DNA of 64,000 bases, taken from Chryseobacterium sp. YIM B08800 (GTDB lineage: Bacteria; Bacteroidota; Bacteroidia; Flavobacteriales; Weeksellaceae). The stretch lies in contig NZ_JAPDKN010000011.1 of assembly GCF_026163565.1 (NCBI RefSeq), positions 156,269-220,268 of the forward strand. The letters run 5' to 3'. Made by a program: the position numbers and the translations under genes. Numbering within the stretch: position 1 is the stretch's first letter; every line of letters starts with the position of its first letter. Positions 29,068 to 37,790 of this stretch are shown in pieces. Under the pieces are notes generated by a model that worked only from the letters and a program-made list of their open reading frames with translations, was not told the DNA's origin and did no database searches.

Positions 29068-30039
29068 ATGAAAGTGTTATATGCATTTCAGGGAACAGGG
29101 AATGGTCATGTTGCACGAGCGCAGGAAATTATTCCTATTCTTAAAAAATATGCTTCCGTTGATACTTTGATCAGTGGTCACCAATCTCAATTAAAGGCTG
29201 ATTTTCCTATTAATTTTCAACATAAAGGTATTTCTCTGCTTTATAATAAAACGGGTGGAATTTCCTATAAAAAAATCCTTTTTGAAAATAATTTCCTCGA
29301 AGCTTTTAAAACCATTAAACAAATCGATTTAAGCAAATACGATTTAATTATCAATGATTATGAGCCTTTGACAGGTTGGGCGTGCAAAACTAAAAATTTA
29401 AATATGATTGAGCTGAGCCATCAAGCTTCAATGAGTTTTAAAGAAACCCCAAAACCTGCAAAAAAAGATTTTTTCGGAGAGTTGATTTTAAAATATTATG
29501 TTCCAAGTGAACGAAAAATTGGTTTTCACTTTGAAAATTATCATTCACAAATTAAAAAACCGGTTATCAGAAAAAAAATCAGAAACCTGAATCCGGATAA
29601 AAAAGGATTTTATGTGGTATATCTTCCCAGTTTTTCTGATGAGAATATTATTAAGGTTTTAAGTGAAATTTCTGTAGAGTGGAAAGTTTTTTCCAAACAC
29701 AGCAAACTTCAAAGAAAGGAAAAAAATGTTGAGATTTTTCCGATTGACGAAATTCAATATTTAAAATATTTTGAAAACTGCGACGGGATTTTATGCAATG
29801 CAGGATTTGAAACTCCCGCCGAAGCCCTTTTTATGGATAAAAAATTGTTTGTAATTCCCATTCATAATCAATATGAACAGGAATGTAATGCATGTGCTTT
29901 AGATAAAATGGGAATTCCGAATTCTAAAATTTTGGATGTAGAAGAAATTAAAAACTGGGTTGCTTCAGATCTTCATTTTCAAGTAGATTATCCTGATGAT
30001 ATTGAAGAAATTTTGCTGAAAGAAGTGTTAGTTTTGTAA
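29068..30039 (+). CDS. Glycosyltransferase-like protein (MurG/GT28-type fold)
   Basis: A 323-residue protein. N-terminal QGTGNGHVARAQEIIP is the glycine-rich loop of GT-B enzymes, and C-terminal GILCNAGFETPAEALF plus PIHNQYEQECNA match the donor-binding region of GT28-like transferases. It starts one base after the metallophosphatase stop, so both probably act in one envelope-lipid or glycolipid step. Its last 12 bases overlap the end of the convergent acetyltransferase gene. Donor and acceptor are unknown. Confidence 0.83.
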   Translation: MKVLYAFQGTGNGHVARAQEIIPILKKYASVDTLISGHQSQLKADFPINFQHKGISLLYNKTGGISYKKILFENNFLEAFKTIKQIDLSKYDLIINDYEPLTGWACKTKNLNMIELSHQASMSFKETPKPAKKDFFGELILKYYVPSERKIGFHFENYHSQIKKPVIRKKIRNLNPDKKGFYVVYLPSFSDENIIKVLSEISVEWKVFSKHSKLQRKEKNVEIFPIDEIQYLKYFENCDGILCNAGFETPAEALFMDKKLFVIPIHNQYEQECNACALDKMGIPNSKILDVEEIKNWVASDLHFQVDYPDDIEEILLKEVLVL

Positions 30040-30318
30040 AAAAATATCTTCAACATCATTCATTCTCCTCATTACGGCTCTTGCGTAAGAACAATGCGGA
30101 TAAACCTTCCAATTGTTTTCTCTTGAAAATTTAATAGCTTCTTCCACCAAAAATTTTCCCATTCCGCGACCTTCAAATTCAGGGTGAACCAACACAAATG
30201 AAATAATCAATTTATTGTCTTCAGGGAAAATAGTATAAGTCAATCTTCCCACTTCTTTGATTTCGTTGTTGAGTGTAATGACTCCGCCATTTCCTGATTT
30301 ATTGTTTTCGAATTTCAT
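30028..30318 (-). CDS. Small GNAT-type N-acetyltransferase (YjdJ-like)
   Basis: A 96-residue protein of the short GNAT branch (COG2388 type). Acetyl-CoA-binding region: VHPEFEGRGMGKFLVEEAI, then YPHCSYARAVMRR. Such proteins are compact and their substrates are mostly unknown. It overlaps the convergent glycosyltransferase end by 12 bases. Confidence 0.85.
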   Translation of the reverse strand: MKFENNKSGNGGVITLNNEIKEVGRLTYTIFPEDNKLIISFVLVHPEFEGRGMGKFLVEEAIKFSRENNWKVYPHCSYARAVMRRMNDVEDIFLQN

Positions 30319-30513
30319 AATTTATATTTTTTGCTTATAATTAAAAATACAAAAACTGCACCGATTAGATGAGTTGCTTGTTATTTGTAATTAATGGATG
30401 TTTATTCGTTTCACTTGTCAAATTTTTTAAAACCGAATTGATTTTTTTTTCGGAATTTTTTTTTGAAAAGGAGAATTGTTTAAAAGAAAATATTAAATAT
30501 TCCGTTTAATTCT

Positions 30514-30521
30514 TAAATTTG
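30514..30521 (+). promoter_or_regulatory. -7 promoter box only 4 bases before an ATG
   Basis: TAAATTTG matches TAnnTTTG and ends 4 bases before the ATG at 30526. Transcription would be expected to begin at or very close to the start codon, implying a leaderless mRNA. Confidence 0.5.
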
Positions 30522-30525
30522 GCTA

Positions 30526-31005
30526 ATGCGAAAATATCTTTATCTCATCATTTTATCACTTTCTCTTGTGAGTTGCTATACTTATCAGGTTAAAAAAACT
30601 GTAGACATACCAACAGAAAATAAGGAAAATCTTGAAAAAAATAAAGCTCTTGGAAATGTTGCTCCAGCACAAGTAGAAAATTCAAAAGCTAAATCTAAAA
30701 ACCAAAAGCTGAATGTACAACAAGTTACACCTGCTCCGCTAACCATTCAGGAAAAACTTGCGCCTAATAAGAATGTGAAAATTGATGTTGATGGACGAGC
30801 TTATAAAGTAATTGTTGATCGTTGGGAAGGTGACAGCCTGGTTGTTCATCCTGTTCATAGCCGTGAGAAAGTTCTGAAATTCCACAAGAGCCAGATTAAC
30901 GCCGAAAAAATTGCTGAAAAACGATTTTCACAACCTATTGCAGATATTATCACTGTAGTTGCTTATGCAGGTATTGGCTTCGGAATTTGGTCTCTTTTGC
31001 AATAG
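30526..31005 (+). CDS. Small lipoprotein, unknown function
   Basis: A 159-residue protein with lipoprotein signal (LSLSLVSC, Cys at about 17). Residues 25-80 are a Lys/Asn/Gln-rich low-complexity linker. The middle (NVKIDVDGRAYKVIVDRWEGDSLVVHP) looks like a small beta domain. The C-terminal 20 residues are hydrophobic (ADIITVVAYAGIGFGIWSLL), which could be a membrane anchor. No family recognised. The promoter box is unusually close to the start. Confidence 0.68.
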   Translation: MRKYLYLIILSLSLVSCYTYQVKKTVDIPTENKENLEKNKALGNVAPAQVENSKAKSKNQKLNVQQVTPAPLTIQEKLAPNKNVKIDVDGRAYKVIVDRWEGDSLVVHPVHSREKVLKFHKSQINAEKIAEKRFSQPIADIITVVAYAGIGFGIWSLLQ

Positions 31006-31194
31006 CTTTTTAATCTTTAAATAATATTTTTTTCACCATTAAGGAGTTAAGAAAATCTTTTGTGAATAAATTTTAGAAATCAATAAATTGATTTTGATTA
31101 AGTATCATTAAGCGTAACTCTTACATTCTTAATGTTAATATTTTCTCGTATTAAGTTGAAAAAAGATTCTAAAAATACTTAAAAATTCACCATT

Positions 31195-31227
31195 CACTTG
31201 CGAATCAAAATTTACTATTGACATTTA
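31195..31227. repeat. Possible degenerate period-7 array at the RDD stop codon
   Basis: Read on the minus strand from the TAA stop: TAAATGT, CAATAGT, AAATTTT, GATTCGC, AAGTGAA. The second, third and fourth columns are mostly conserved for the first units, then the pattern fades. Much weaker than the arrays at 18150 and 39523. Confidence 0.35.
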
Positions 31228-31974
31228 AATATCTTTCCCTGTATAATAATTGTAATCTTTAATAATAATTCCGATAAACTGTCTTTCGGTCATTTTTGTA
31301 GGATCTACTTCCAGTTTCAGAATGCTTTTTATTTTGTCTGAAAGTTTTGTGATGACCTGTCTGTCATCAACTCTCAGAGCTTTTAAGTAATTATCTTTTA
31401 TAATTCTCATATCGTTATCGCTTAATCCGATTACCTGCGAAAAAGTAGGAACGTAATCATGATTAATATTTTCAAGAATCGTATGAGAAATATTGATATT
31501 ATTTTTAAGCGAAATCACTGCAGTTCCGGAAGCGATATCTCCTAAACGCTGGTTGTTTTTAGAAACAATCATAGAAACCAAACCTACAATTCCGGCAAAG
31601 GTTGTGTCGATTAATCTGAAAACCCATCGGATCAGATAATCGCCAAAACTCGCTTGGTAGCCATCGATTTTTACTACACGTATTTTCATTACTTTTTTTC
31701 CGGGAGTTTGCCCTTCCATCAAGCTTTCCAAAACAAGAGGATAAATAGAAACAGGAAGCATAATTGCAGTATAAATTGCGACTTGAGACCATTGGTCTAA
31801 ACTGTCTAAAAAATATCCCAAATTTAAAATACTGAAGAATATGTAGAATGCAGCAATGACATATGCGACTTTGATGGCACCATCAATAATGTACGCTACC
31901 ATTCGTTCTCCGATACTTGCGGTGATAAAGTTAATATTTACATTTTGGGAGGTATTAATCGCAATTTGAGACAT
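31225..31974 (-). CDS. RDD family membrane protein
   Basis: A 249-residue protein. The conserved opening SIGERMVAYIIDGAIK carries the family's Arg and Asp, and GQTPGKKVMKIRVVKIDGYQASFGDYLIRW contains the second block. There are three to four hydrophobic segments. The frame is open further upstream to 32184, but that extension would run antisense into the neighbouring gene and is not part of the family; the ATG at 31974 is chosen. It faces the SpoIIM-like gene across only 27 bases. Confidence 0.88.
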   Translation of the reverse strand: MSQIAINTSQNVNINFITASIGERMVAYIIDGAIKVAYVIAAFYIFFSILNLGYFLDSLDQWSQVAIYTAIMLPVSIYPLVLESLMEGQTPGKKVMKIRVVKIDGYQASFGDYLIRWVFRLIDTTFAGIVGLVSMIVSKNNQRLGDIASGTAVISLKNNINISHTILENINHDYVPTFSQVIGLSDNDMRIIKDNYLKALRVDDRQVITKLSDKIKSILKLEVDPTKMTERQFIGIIIKDYNYYTGKDI

Positions 31975-32001
31975 AATTTTTATTATTTTAGCCTTACAAT
32001 T

Positions 32002-32985
32002 ATGAGAGAAGTTTATTTCATTAAACAAAATAAAGAAAAATGGTTGGGAATTGAGCAGGTTGTTCAAGGGAAAATTAAAAAAAATCCTGATGACCTGTCT
32101 TCGTTGTACATTAATCTTGTTAACGATCTTTCTTTTGCCCAGACTTATTACCCGAAAAGTAATACAACGGTTTACCTTAATCATCTTTCGTCGCAGATTT
32201 TCCAGAAAATTTATAAGACGAAAAGAGTTGAAGAAAACAGGCTCGTTTATTTCTTTAAAACGGAAGTTCCTTTAATTGTTTACGAAAACAGAAGATATTT
32301 AATCTATTCATTTTTGTTCTTTATATTTTTTATGCTGATTGGCGTTCTTTCTGCAATTTATGATAAAGATTTTGCGAACCTTATCTTAAGTGAGGGTTAT
32401 GTGAATATGACCATTGAAAACATCAAAGAAGGAAATGCTGTTGGTGTTTATCAGGACGGGTCAACTTGGGGAAGTACAATTGGTATTACGTTTAACAACA
32501 TTGTTGTTGGTGCAAAATTATACATCTACGGAATTTTGGGTGGAGTAGGAACTTTGTATCTTCTGATGCAGAATTCTATGATGTTGGGAACTTTTCAGTA
32601 CTTTTTCTACGAACACGGAGCTTTGGGAGATAGCGCAAGAGGAATCTGGCTTCACGGAACATTTGAAATTTTCAGTATGGTGGTTGAAGGAATGTGCGGT
32701 TTGATTCTTGGAACATCGATTCTTTTTCCTAGAACGCTTTCCAGATTTAATTCTTTTAAAAACGGATTTAAAAATTCATTCAAAATATTTTTAAGCACAG
32801 TTCCCTTTACCATTTGTGCAGGAATTATAGAAGGCTATGTAACGAGACATGCTTTAAAAATGCCTTTATCACTCAATCTTTTCATTATTTTTGGCTGTTT
32901 GGGAATTATTGGCTTTTATTATTTTGTATATCCTCATATTGTTAACCGAAAAATAAAAAACACGATCAATGATGCAATTTTATAA
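32002..32985 (+). CDS. SpoIIM-like (DUF95) membrane protein
   Basis: A 327-residue integral membrane protein of the stage II sporulation protein M-like family, here in a non-sporulating lineage. It has an N-terminal cytoplasmic helical part (residues 1-95) and then about six hydrophobic segments; conserved-looking blocks are YGILGGVGTLYLLMQNSMMLG and HGTFEIFSMVVEG. The ATG at 32002 is chosen over an earlier one at 31945 that lies inside the divergent gene. It begins a run of overlapping genes leading to MoxR and DUF58; this order is typical of a Bacteroidota envelope/stress operon. Confidence 0.87.
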   Translation: MREVYFIKQNKEKWLGIEQVVQGKIKKNPDDLSSLYINLVNDLSFAQTYYPKSNTTVYLNHLSSQIFQKIYKTKRVEENRLVYFFKTEVPLIVYENRRYLIYSFLFFIFFMLIGVLSAIYDKDFANLILSEGYVNMTIENIKEGNAVGVYQDGSTWGSTIGITFNNIVVGAKLYIYGILGGVGTLYLLMQNSMMLGTFQYFFYEHGALGDSARGIWLHGTFEIFSMVVEGMCGLILGTSILFPRTLSRFNSFKNGFKNSFKIFLSTVPFTICAGIIEGYVTRHALKMPLSLNLFIIFGCLGIIGFYYFVYPHIVNRKIKNTINDAIL

Positions 32986-33931
32986 AAAAAGAGATTTCGG
33001 AGCATTTATCAGCGACAGCTTTACCTTTTTCAAATTATATGGTAAAAACTATTTCAAAAATTATATTCTGCTGAATGGCCTTTTGCTTATTCTAATGGTT
33101 GTAATATTTATTTTTGGCTACAGAGAGCTGTTTATGCAGATTTTTGGATCCAATATGAGTGGAGAAAGTTATTATTTCGAATCTTATTTTGAAGATAATA
33201 TCGGAATGTTTATCGTAGTAGGATTACTTACTTTCGTGCTGTTTACAATTATGATGATTGTCAATTATCTTTTCCCTGTTTTTTATCTGAAAAGATTAGC
33301 GGAAGGAGAGTTGAAAATAAAAACGGATGATATTCTTGGTGATTTTAAGAAAAATGCAGGCAAAATAGGAAAACTTTGCCTGGGAATGGTTTTCGTTGTG
33401 ACGCCACTATCCCTTATTGTAATGGGGATTTCTTATGCGTTGATATTGATTATTATTGGCTTCTTTATTATGTTGTTGGTCTATCCTGTATTATTGAATG
33501 TGGTTACTTTTTTAATGTATGATTATTTTAACAGCAAAAGAGGTTTTTTTGAAAGTTTAAGCTATTCTATACGATCTCAATTTTCCTATGCCAATGGAAG
33601 AGAAAGATCTCCATTTTGGAAATATTGGGGTGCTACAGTTGTTATTTCAATTATTCTTTATGTAATTACAACGATTTTTACAGCAATACCCATGTTTTTT
33701 TTCATGTTGAAAATCACGACTACAGCACCTGATACAAATTTTGAACAAAATCCATTTGCCGGAAGTTTCGGAATAATGATGTTTGTAACGTATGGAATTT
33801 CTTTATTGGTATCATTCTTTTTATCGAATATGCTTTATGTAAATTCAGGATTGATGTATTACGACAGCCGAAGAGATTTTCATCAGAAAGTAGAGTTGGA
33901 AGAAATTGAAACGATAGGCATCAATGAATAA
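32969..33931 (+). CDS. Hypothetical multi-pass membrane protein in the MoxR operon
   Basis: A 320-residue protein with about six hydrophobic segments, starting with RDFGAFISDSFTFFKLYGKNYFKNY, a motif seen at the front of Bacteroidota DUF4013-like proteins. The start overlaps the SpoIIM-like stop by 17 bases (an ATG one codon later is an alternative), and its end overlaps the next gene by 8 bases, so translation is coupled. Function unknown. Confidence 0.78.
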   Translation: MMQFYKKRDFGAFISDSFTFFKLYGKNYFKNYILLNGLLLILMVVIFIFGYRELFMQIFGSNMSGESYYFESYFEDNIGMFIVVGLLTFVLFTIMMIVNYLFPVFYLKRLAEGELKIKTDDILGDFKKNAGKIGKLCLGMVFVVTPLSLIVMGISYALILIIIGFFIMLLVYPVLLNVVTFLMYDYFNSKRGFFESLSYSIRSQFSYANGRERSPFWKYWGATVVISIILYVITTIFTAIPMFFFMLKITTTAPDTNFEQNPFAGSFGIMMFVTYGISLLVSFFLSNMLYVNSGLMYYDSRRDFHQKVELEEIETIGINE

Positions 33932-34721
33932 ATTTCTGTTTTTTTTGCTGGTTTTTCTGAATCTTGGGGTTTTAAAATCTCAGGATTACGAAGATAATGA
34001 CTTTTCTGAAGTTTATATCGAAGATTCAGCAGTAACTTCGCATTACAAAAATATGTATGTTGCAGATTCTATTTTAAAAGCCAATCCTCAAACTGAAAAC
34101 ACGGTTTTTCCAAAGAAATTTAAAGAAAATCTACCTTCAAGATACAAAGGGAACGAGTTTGATTACTCTACTTCTAAACCCAGAGAATCGTTTTTTGAAA
34201 AACTTCAAAGGAAATTGGCTAAATTAATGCAAAGTATTTTTGGTGAAACCAGTTTAGAAACTTCATCACAGATTACGAGTGTAGTTATCCGTCTTTTTGC
34301 CATTGTATTGGTTGGGTTTTTACTTTATTTTATCATTAAATATTTAATCAGTACCAACGGAAGTTTATTTTTCGGTAAAAAGAATAAAAAAATAGAAATT
34401 AACGAAGAAGAACTTCACGAAAATATTCACGAAATCAACTTCCCGCAAAGCATTGCCAAATTTGAAAACGAAGGAGATTACCGTTCGGCAGTTCGATATC
34501 AGTTTTTATATATTCTAAAAAAATTAAGCGATAAAAAACTCATCCTTTGGAATCCCGAAAAAACAAATAAAGATTATGTTTCTGAATTGAAAGCTGCACA
34601 TCTTAAAAATGAGTTTTATAATCTTTCGTATATTTTCGATTATGTTTGGTATGGCGAGTTCAGTATTGATGAGCAAAGCTATGGCAAATTTAAAAACCAG
34701 TTTCACGGATTCAAACCTTAA
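33924..34721 (+). CDS. DUF4129 domain membrane protein
   Basis: A 265-residue protein with signal peptide (LNLGVLKSQ), a periplasmic stretch, one transmembrane segment near residues 115-140 (VIRLFAIVLVGFLLYFIIKYL), and a cytoplasmic C-terminal DUF4129 domain (NFPQSIAKFENEGDYRSAVRYQFLYILKKLSD, then NPEKTNKDYVSEL). DUF4129 proteins often accompany MoxR/DUF58 systems, as here. Confidence 0.85.
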   Translation: MNKFLFFLLVFLNLGVLKSQDYEDNDFSEVYIEDSAVTSHYKNMYVADSILKANPQTENTVFPKKFKENLPSRYKGNEFDYSTSKPRESFFEKLQRKLAKLMQSIFGETSLETSSQITSVVIRLFAIVLVGFLLYFIIKYLISTNGSLFFGKKNKKIEINEEELHENIHEINFPQSIAKFENEGDYRSAVRYQFLYILKKLSDKKLILWNPEKTNKDYVSELKAAHLKNEFYNLSYIFDYVWYGEFSIDEQSYGKFKNQFHGFKP

Positions 34722-34736
34722 TTAAACTTCTTTACA

Positions 34737-35894
34737 ATGAATAAAACATTCAAAATATATGCTGTTATTTTCATCATTATTATGGTGATTTTGGCATTGC
34801 TTGAAGTGAATAAAAAGGAAGTGACAGACTGGCGAAAAAACTATGACGTTAATCAAAAATCACCTTTCGGACTTTTTGTTTTCAATAAAGAAGTAAAAGA
34901 TTTGTTTAAAAATGATCTTACAAAACTTGATGTTGCACCTTACGATTACTATACAGAAAAGGATAAAAAGCCACACAATATTCTCATCGTAGAAAGCGAA
35001 ATGGATACTGAATCGTGGAAGAAAATTTTAGATGAGGTTTCCAAAGGTTCGGATGCAATGATAATTGCCAACCGACTTCCAAAAAATATTTCAGATACGA
35101 TCGGATTTTATGGTTCAAAAATTTCTTATGAAGACCAAAATGTTCTGAAGCTGACCGACAAAAAATATCAAAATGATTTTATTAAATTAGATAAATTCCC
35201 TTCGGGAAGAGGTTTTTCTTACGTTAAACCGAATGTTCAGATTTTAGGAAAAACAGTTGAAGAAAATAATGATGATCAGGCAAATTTTATCAAAGCACCG
35301 TTTGGGAAAGGAACAATTTATGTGCATTGCGAACCGCTTTTTTTAACGAATTATTATCTGTTACAATCAGGAAATGTAAAATACGCTCAAAGTGTTTTTT
35401 CATATTTGAAAGACAGAGAAACATTATGGTTTGTGGAAAGCAATACGAAAGAATCTCGTTCTTTATTGCGTTTTATTCTTTCTAATCCGTCTTTAAAATA
35501 TGCTTGGTGGGTATTTTTAGGAGGTCTGCTTTTATTTATATTGTTTAATATAAAACGTAAACAGCGGATTGTTCCCATTATTGAACCACTTAAAAATACT
35601 TCTGCCGATTTTGTGAAAAGTATTGGGAATCTTTATTTACAGGAAGGCGATTTCCATGATATGATGGCGAAAAAAGCTCAATATTTTTTAAATAAAGTTA
35701 GGCTCGATTTTCTCATCGATACCCAAAATCTGGACGAAGAATTTACTAAAAAACTTCAGCTAAAAACAGGAAAACCTACAGAAATGGTTAATGAAGCAAT
35801 CATTTTGATCAAAAAAGCACAAGATCCTTATGCAAGTGTGATGAAAGAAGATTTGGCGAGAATGAATAGTCTTTTGGATGAGATTTTAAAATAA
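34737..35894 (+). CDS. DUF4350 domain membrane protein
   Basis: A 385-residue protein. An N-terminal hydrophobic anchor (residues 6-23) is followed by a DUF4350-like Rossmann-type domain (SPFGLFVFNKEVKDLF, then GKGTIYVHCEPLFLTNYYLL). A second transmembrane segment (YAWWVFLGGLLLFILFNIKRK) near 258 leads to a cytoplasmic helical tail. This gene normally precedes moxR directly; here a transposase with repeats lies between them. Confidence 0.83.
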   Translation: MNKTFKIYAVIFIIIMVILALLEVNKKEVTDWRKNYDVNQKSPFGLFVFNKEVKDLFKNDLTKLDVAPYDYYTEKDKKPHNILIVESEMDTESWKKILDEVSKGSDAMIIANRLPKNISDTIGFYGSKISYEDQNVLKLTDKKYQNDFIKLDKFPSGRGFSYVKPNVQILGKTVEENNDDQANFIKAPFGKGTIYVHCEPLFLTNYYLLQSGNVKYAQSVFSYLKDRETLWFVESNTKESRSLLRFILSNPSLKYAWWVFLGGLLLFILFNIKRKQRIVPIIEPLKNTSADFVKSIGNLYLQEGDFHDMMAKKAQYFLNKVRLDFLIDTQNLDEEFTKKLQLKTGKPTEMVNEAIILIKKAQDPYASVMKEDLARMNSLLDEILK

Positions 35895-35908
35895 GAATGG
35901 AAGTAAGG

Positions 35909-35987
35909 AAGGCTCCGTAGGAGTCTGACCTTTGTAGAAAAAAATAGAAATGTGAAAACGAGCTCCGTAGGAGCGAAACCTTTAAAA
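35909..35987 (+). repeat. Two-hairpin REP-like element, copy 1 (direct)
   Basis: Hairpin A (GGCTCC-GTA-GGAGTC, 35911-35925) is followed by CTTTGTAG. After a spacer comes hairpin B (GCTCC-GTA-GGAGC, 35962-35974). About 77 bases are shared with copy 3 with few differences. Each hairpin has a GTAG at its tip. Confidence 0.85.
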
Positions 35988-36013
35988 AAATATAATATTA
36001 AAAATTTTCAAAA

Positions 36014-36481
36014 ATGCCGAATACTTATTCACAAATTTTCATTCAGCTAATTTTTGCCGTAAAAAGCAGAGATAGGCAAATTCGTGAAGAATTTCGGGAG
36101 CGTTTGGAAAAATATATTACAGGAATTATCCAGAATAATCATCAAAAGCTTTTGGCGATTTATGCAAATCCGGATCATATTCATATTTTAATTGGTTATA
36201 ATGATTTGAATATTCTTATTCCTAATCTTGTGAGAGATATTAAATCTAATTCTTCAAAGCTCATTAATGAAGAAAATTGGTTTACAGGGAAATTTCATTG
36301 GCAGGAAGGTTATGGTGCATTTTCCTATTCAAAAAGCCAAATTGATTCTGTAGTGAAGTATATTTTGAATCAGAAAAAGCATCACGAAAAACAATCTTTT
36401 AAAGAAGAATATATTGAGTTTTTGACAAAATTTGAAATTGATTATAAAAATGAATACGTTTTTGAATTTTATGATGATTAA
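36014..36481 (+). CDS. REP-associated tyrosine transposase (IS200/IS605 TnpA-like)
   Basis: A 155-residue Y1 HUH transposase. The HUH motif is HIH in NPDHIHILIG near residue 57. WQEGYGAFSYSKSQID and VVKYILNQKKHH carry the family's C-terminal block, with the likely catalytic Tyr in KYILNQ near 117. It is flanked by three copies of a two-hairpin repeat rather than by typical IS ends, which fits the RAYT group that works on REP sequences. The downstream inverted repeat begins right after its stop. No TnpB is present. It interrupts the DUF4350-moxR junction. Confidence 0.9.
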   Translation: MPNTYSQIFIQLIFAVKSRDRQIREEFRERLEKYITGIIQNNHQKLLAIYANPDHIHILIGYNDLNILIPNLVRDIKSNSSKLINEENWFTGKFHWQEGYGAFSYSKSQIDSVVKYILNQKKHHEKQSFKEEYIEFLTKFEIDYKNEYVFEFYDD

Positions 36482-36483
36482 AG

Positions 36484-36556
36484 GTGTCGCTCCTATGGAG
36501 CTCCGCTAATTACAACATAAAACCAGCTACAAAGGTTGAACTCCTCCGGAGTTCGC
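36484..36556 (-). repeat. Two-hairpin REP-like element, copy 2 (inverted)
   Basis: Reverse orientation of copies 1 and 3: B' (GCTCC-TAT-GGAGC, 36489-36501), then CTACAAAGGT (36527) and A' (GAACTCC-TCC-GGAGTTC, 36538-36554). Stems keep pairing despite base changes, for example GGAGTC to GGAGTTC, which suggests structural conservation. Confidence 0.8.
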
Positions 36557-36602
36557 CGATTTTAGATAAATTTAAAAATTTAAATATGTTTAGAATAGAA
36601 AT

Positions 36603-36680
36603 GGCTCTGTAGGAGTCTGACTTTTGTAGAAAAAGAATAGAAATATGAAAACGAGCTCCGTAGGAGCGAAACTTTCAAAA
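36603..36680 (+). repeat. Two-hairpin REP-like element, copy 3 (direct)
   Basis: Same order and orientation as copy 1: hairpin A (GGCTCT-GTA-GGAGTC, 36603-36617), CTTTTGTAG-type spacer, hairpin B (GCTCC-GTA-GGAGC, 36655-36667), ending 19 bases before the moxR start. Confidence 0.85.
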
Positions 36681-36698
36681 CAATAAAAACAAAATAGA

Positions 36699-37739
36699 AT
36701 GGAAAATAACGAAGAACAGAATTTAGAAAATCAAAATTCTATCAATTTAAATAAAGAACAAAAAGATCAGGGAGAATTTCAGTCGAGAATTGATATGATT
36801 GAACTCCGTGAAAGCTTAAATAAAGTAAAAACAGAGATTGCAAAAGTAATTGTCGGACAAGAAAACATGGTCGAGCACCTTTTGGCGGCTTTACTTTCTA
36901 ATGGTCATGTATTGATTGAAGGAGTTCCTGGAGTTGCAAAAACAATTACGGCAAAATTATTGGCAAAAACAATTGATGTAGATTTCAGCAGAATACAGTT
37001 TACACCGGATTTAATGCCTTCAGATATTTTGGGAACATCGGTTTTCAGCATGAAAAATTCTGAATTTGAGTTTAAAAAAGGGCCAATTTTTTCAAGCTTC
37101 ATTCTGATTGACGAGATCAACCGTTCTCCTGCAAAAACTCAGGCGGCTTTGTTTGAAGTAATGGAAGAAAAGCAAATCACAATTGACGGAATCCGTTACG
37201 AAATGGACGAACCTTTTCTTGTGGTTGCTACCCAAAACCCAATCGAGCATGAAGGAACGTATAGACTTCCGGAAGCGCAGCTTGACCGATTTTTATTTAA
37301 AATCAATGTGGGTTACCCGAATCTTGAGCAGGAAGTTGCGATTATAAAAAATCAGCATGACAACAGACTTGAAGATAAGACTGAAGCGGTAAACAAAGTG
37401 ATTACAGCACAACAGTTAAATAATTATCAGAAATTGGTAAAAGAAATTATTGTTGAATCTCAACTAATCGAATATATTGCTAAAATTATCATCAATACGA
37501 GAGAAAACCAATTTTTGTATTTGGGAGCTTCGCCAAGAGCAAGTTTAGCATTATTAACGGCTTCAAAAGCTTTTGCAGCATTGAGAGGCAGAGATTTTGT
37601 AACTCCTGAAGATATTAAAGAAGCAAGTTATGCAGTGTTAAGACACAGAGTAATTGTTTCGCCGGAAAGAGAAATGGAAGGTTTAACGGCTGATGAAATC
37701 ATCAGACAAATTTTGGAAGGAATTGAGATTCCGAGGTAG
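36699..37739 (+). CDS. MoxR family AAA+ ATPase
   Basis: A 346-residue chaperone-like ATPase. Walker A GVPGVAKT near residue 73, Walker B ILIDEINRSP near 136, sensor 1 VATQNPIEHEGTY near 180, arginine finger and sensor-2 region RLPEAQLDRF and GASPRASLALL. MoxR proteins work with DUF58/VWA partners in metal insertion or envelope stress. The DUF58 partner is downstream, separated by a four-helix-bundle gene. Confidence 0.94.
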   Translation: MENNEEQNLENQNSINLNKEQKDQGEFQSRIDMIELRESLNKVKTEIAKVIVGQENMVEHLLAALLSNGHVLIEGVPGVAKTITAKLLAKTIDVDFSRIQFTPDLMPSDILGTSVFSMKNSEFEFKKGPIFSSFILIDEINRSPAKTQAALFEVMEEKQITIDGIRYEMDEPFLVVATQNPIEHEGTYRLPEAQLDRFLFKINVGYPNLEQEVAIIKNQHDNRLEDKTEAVNKVITAQQLNNYQKLVKEIIVESQLIEYIAKIIINTRENQFLYLGASPRASLALLTASKAFAALRGRDFVTPEDIKEASYAVLRHRVIVSPEREMEGLTADEIIRQILEGIEIPR

Positions 37740-37764
37740 GTTACAGGTAATAGATTTTAGGGTA
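37737..37764. repeat. Degenerate period-7 array at the moxR stop codon
   Basis: Units starting exactly at the TAG stop: TAGGTTA, CAGGTAA, TAGATTT, TAGGGTA. The AG in columns 2-3 is invariant. Confidence 0.6.
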
Positions 37765-37790
37765 ATGATTCGAGTTTAAAATATTTAGGT

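Noticed and set aside
31975..32184. 70-residue N-terminal extension of the RDD protein
   Set aside because: It runs antisense through the start of the SpoIIM-like gene and is not part of the RDD family; the ATG at 31974 precedes the conserved block.
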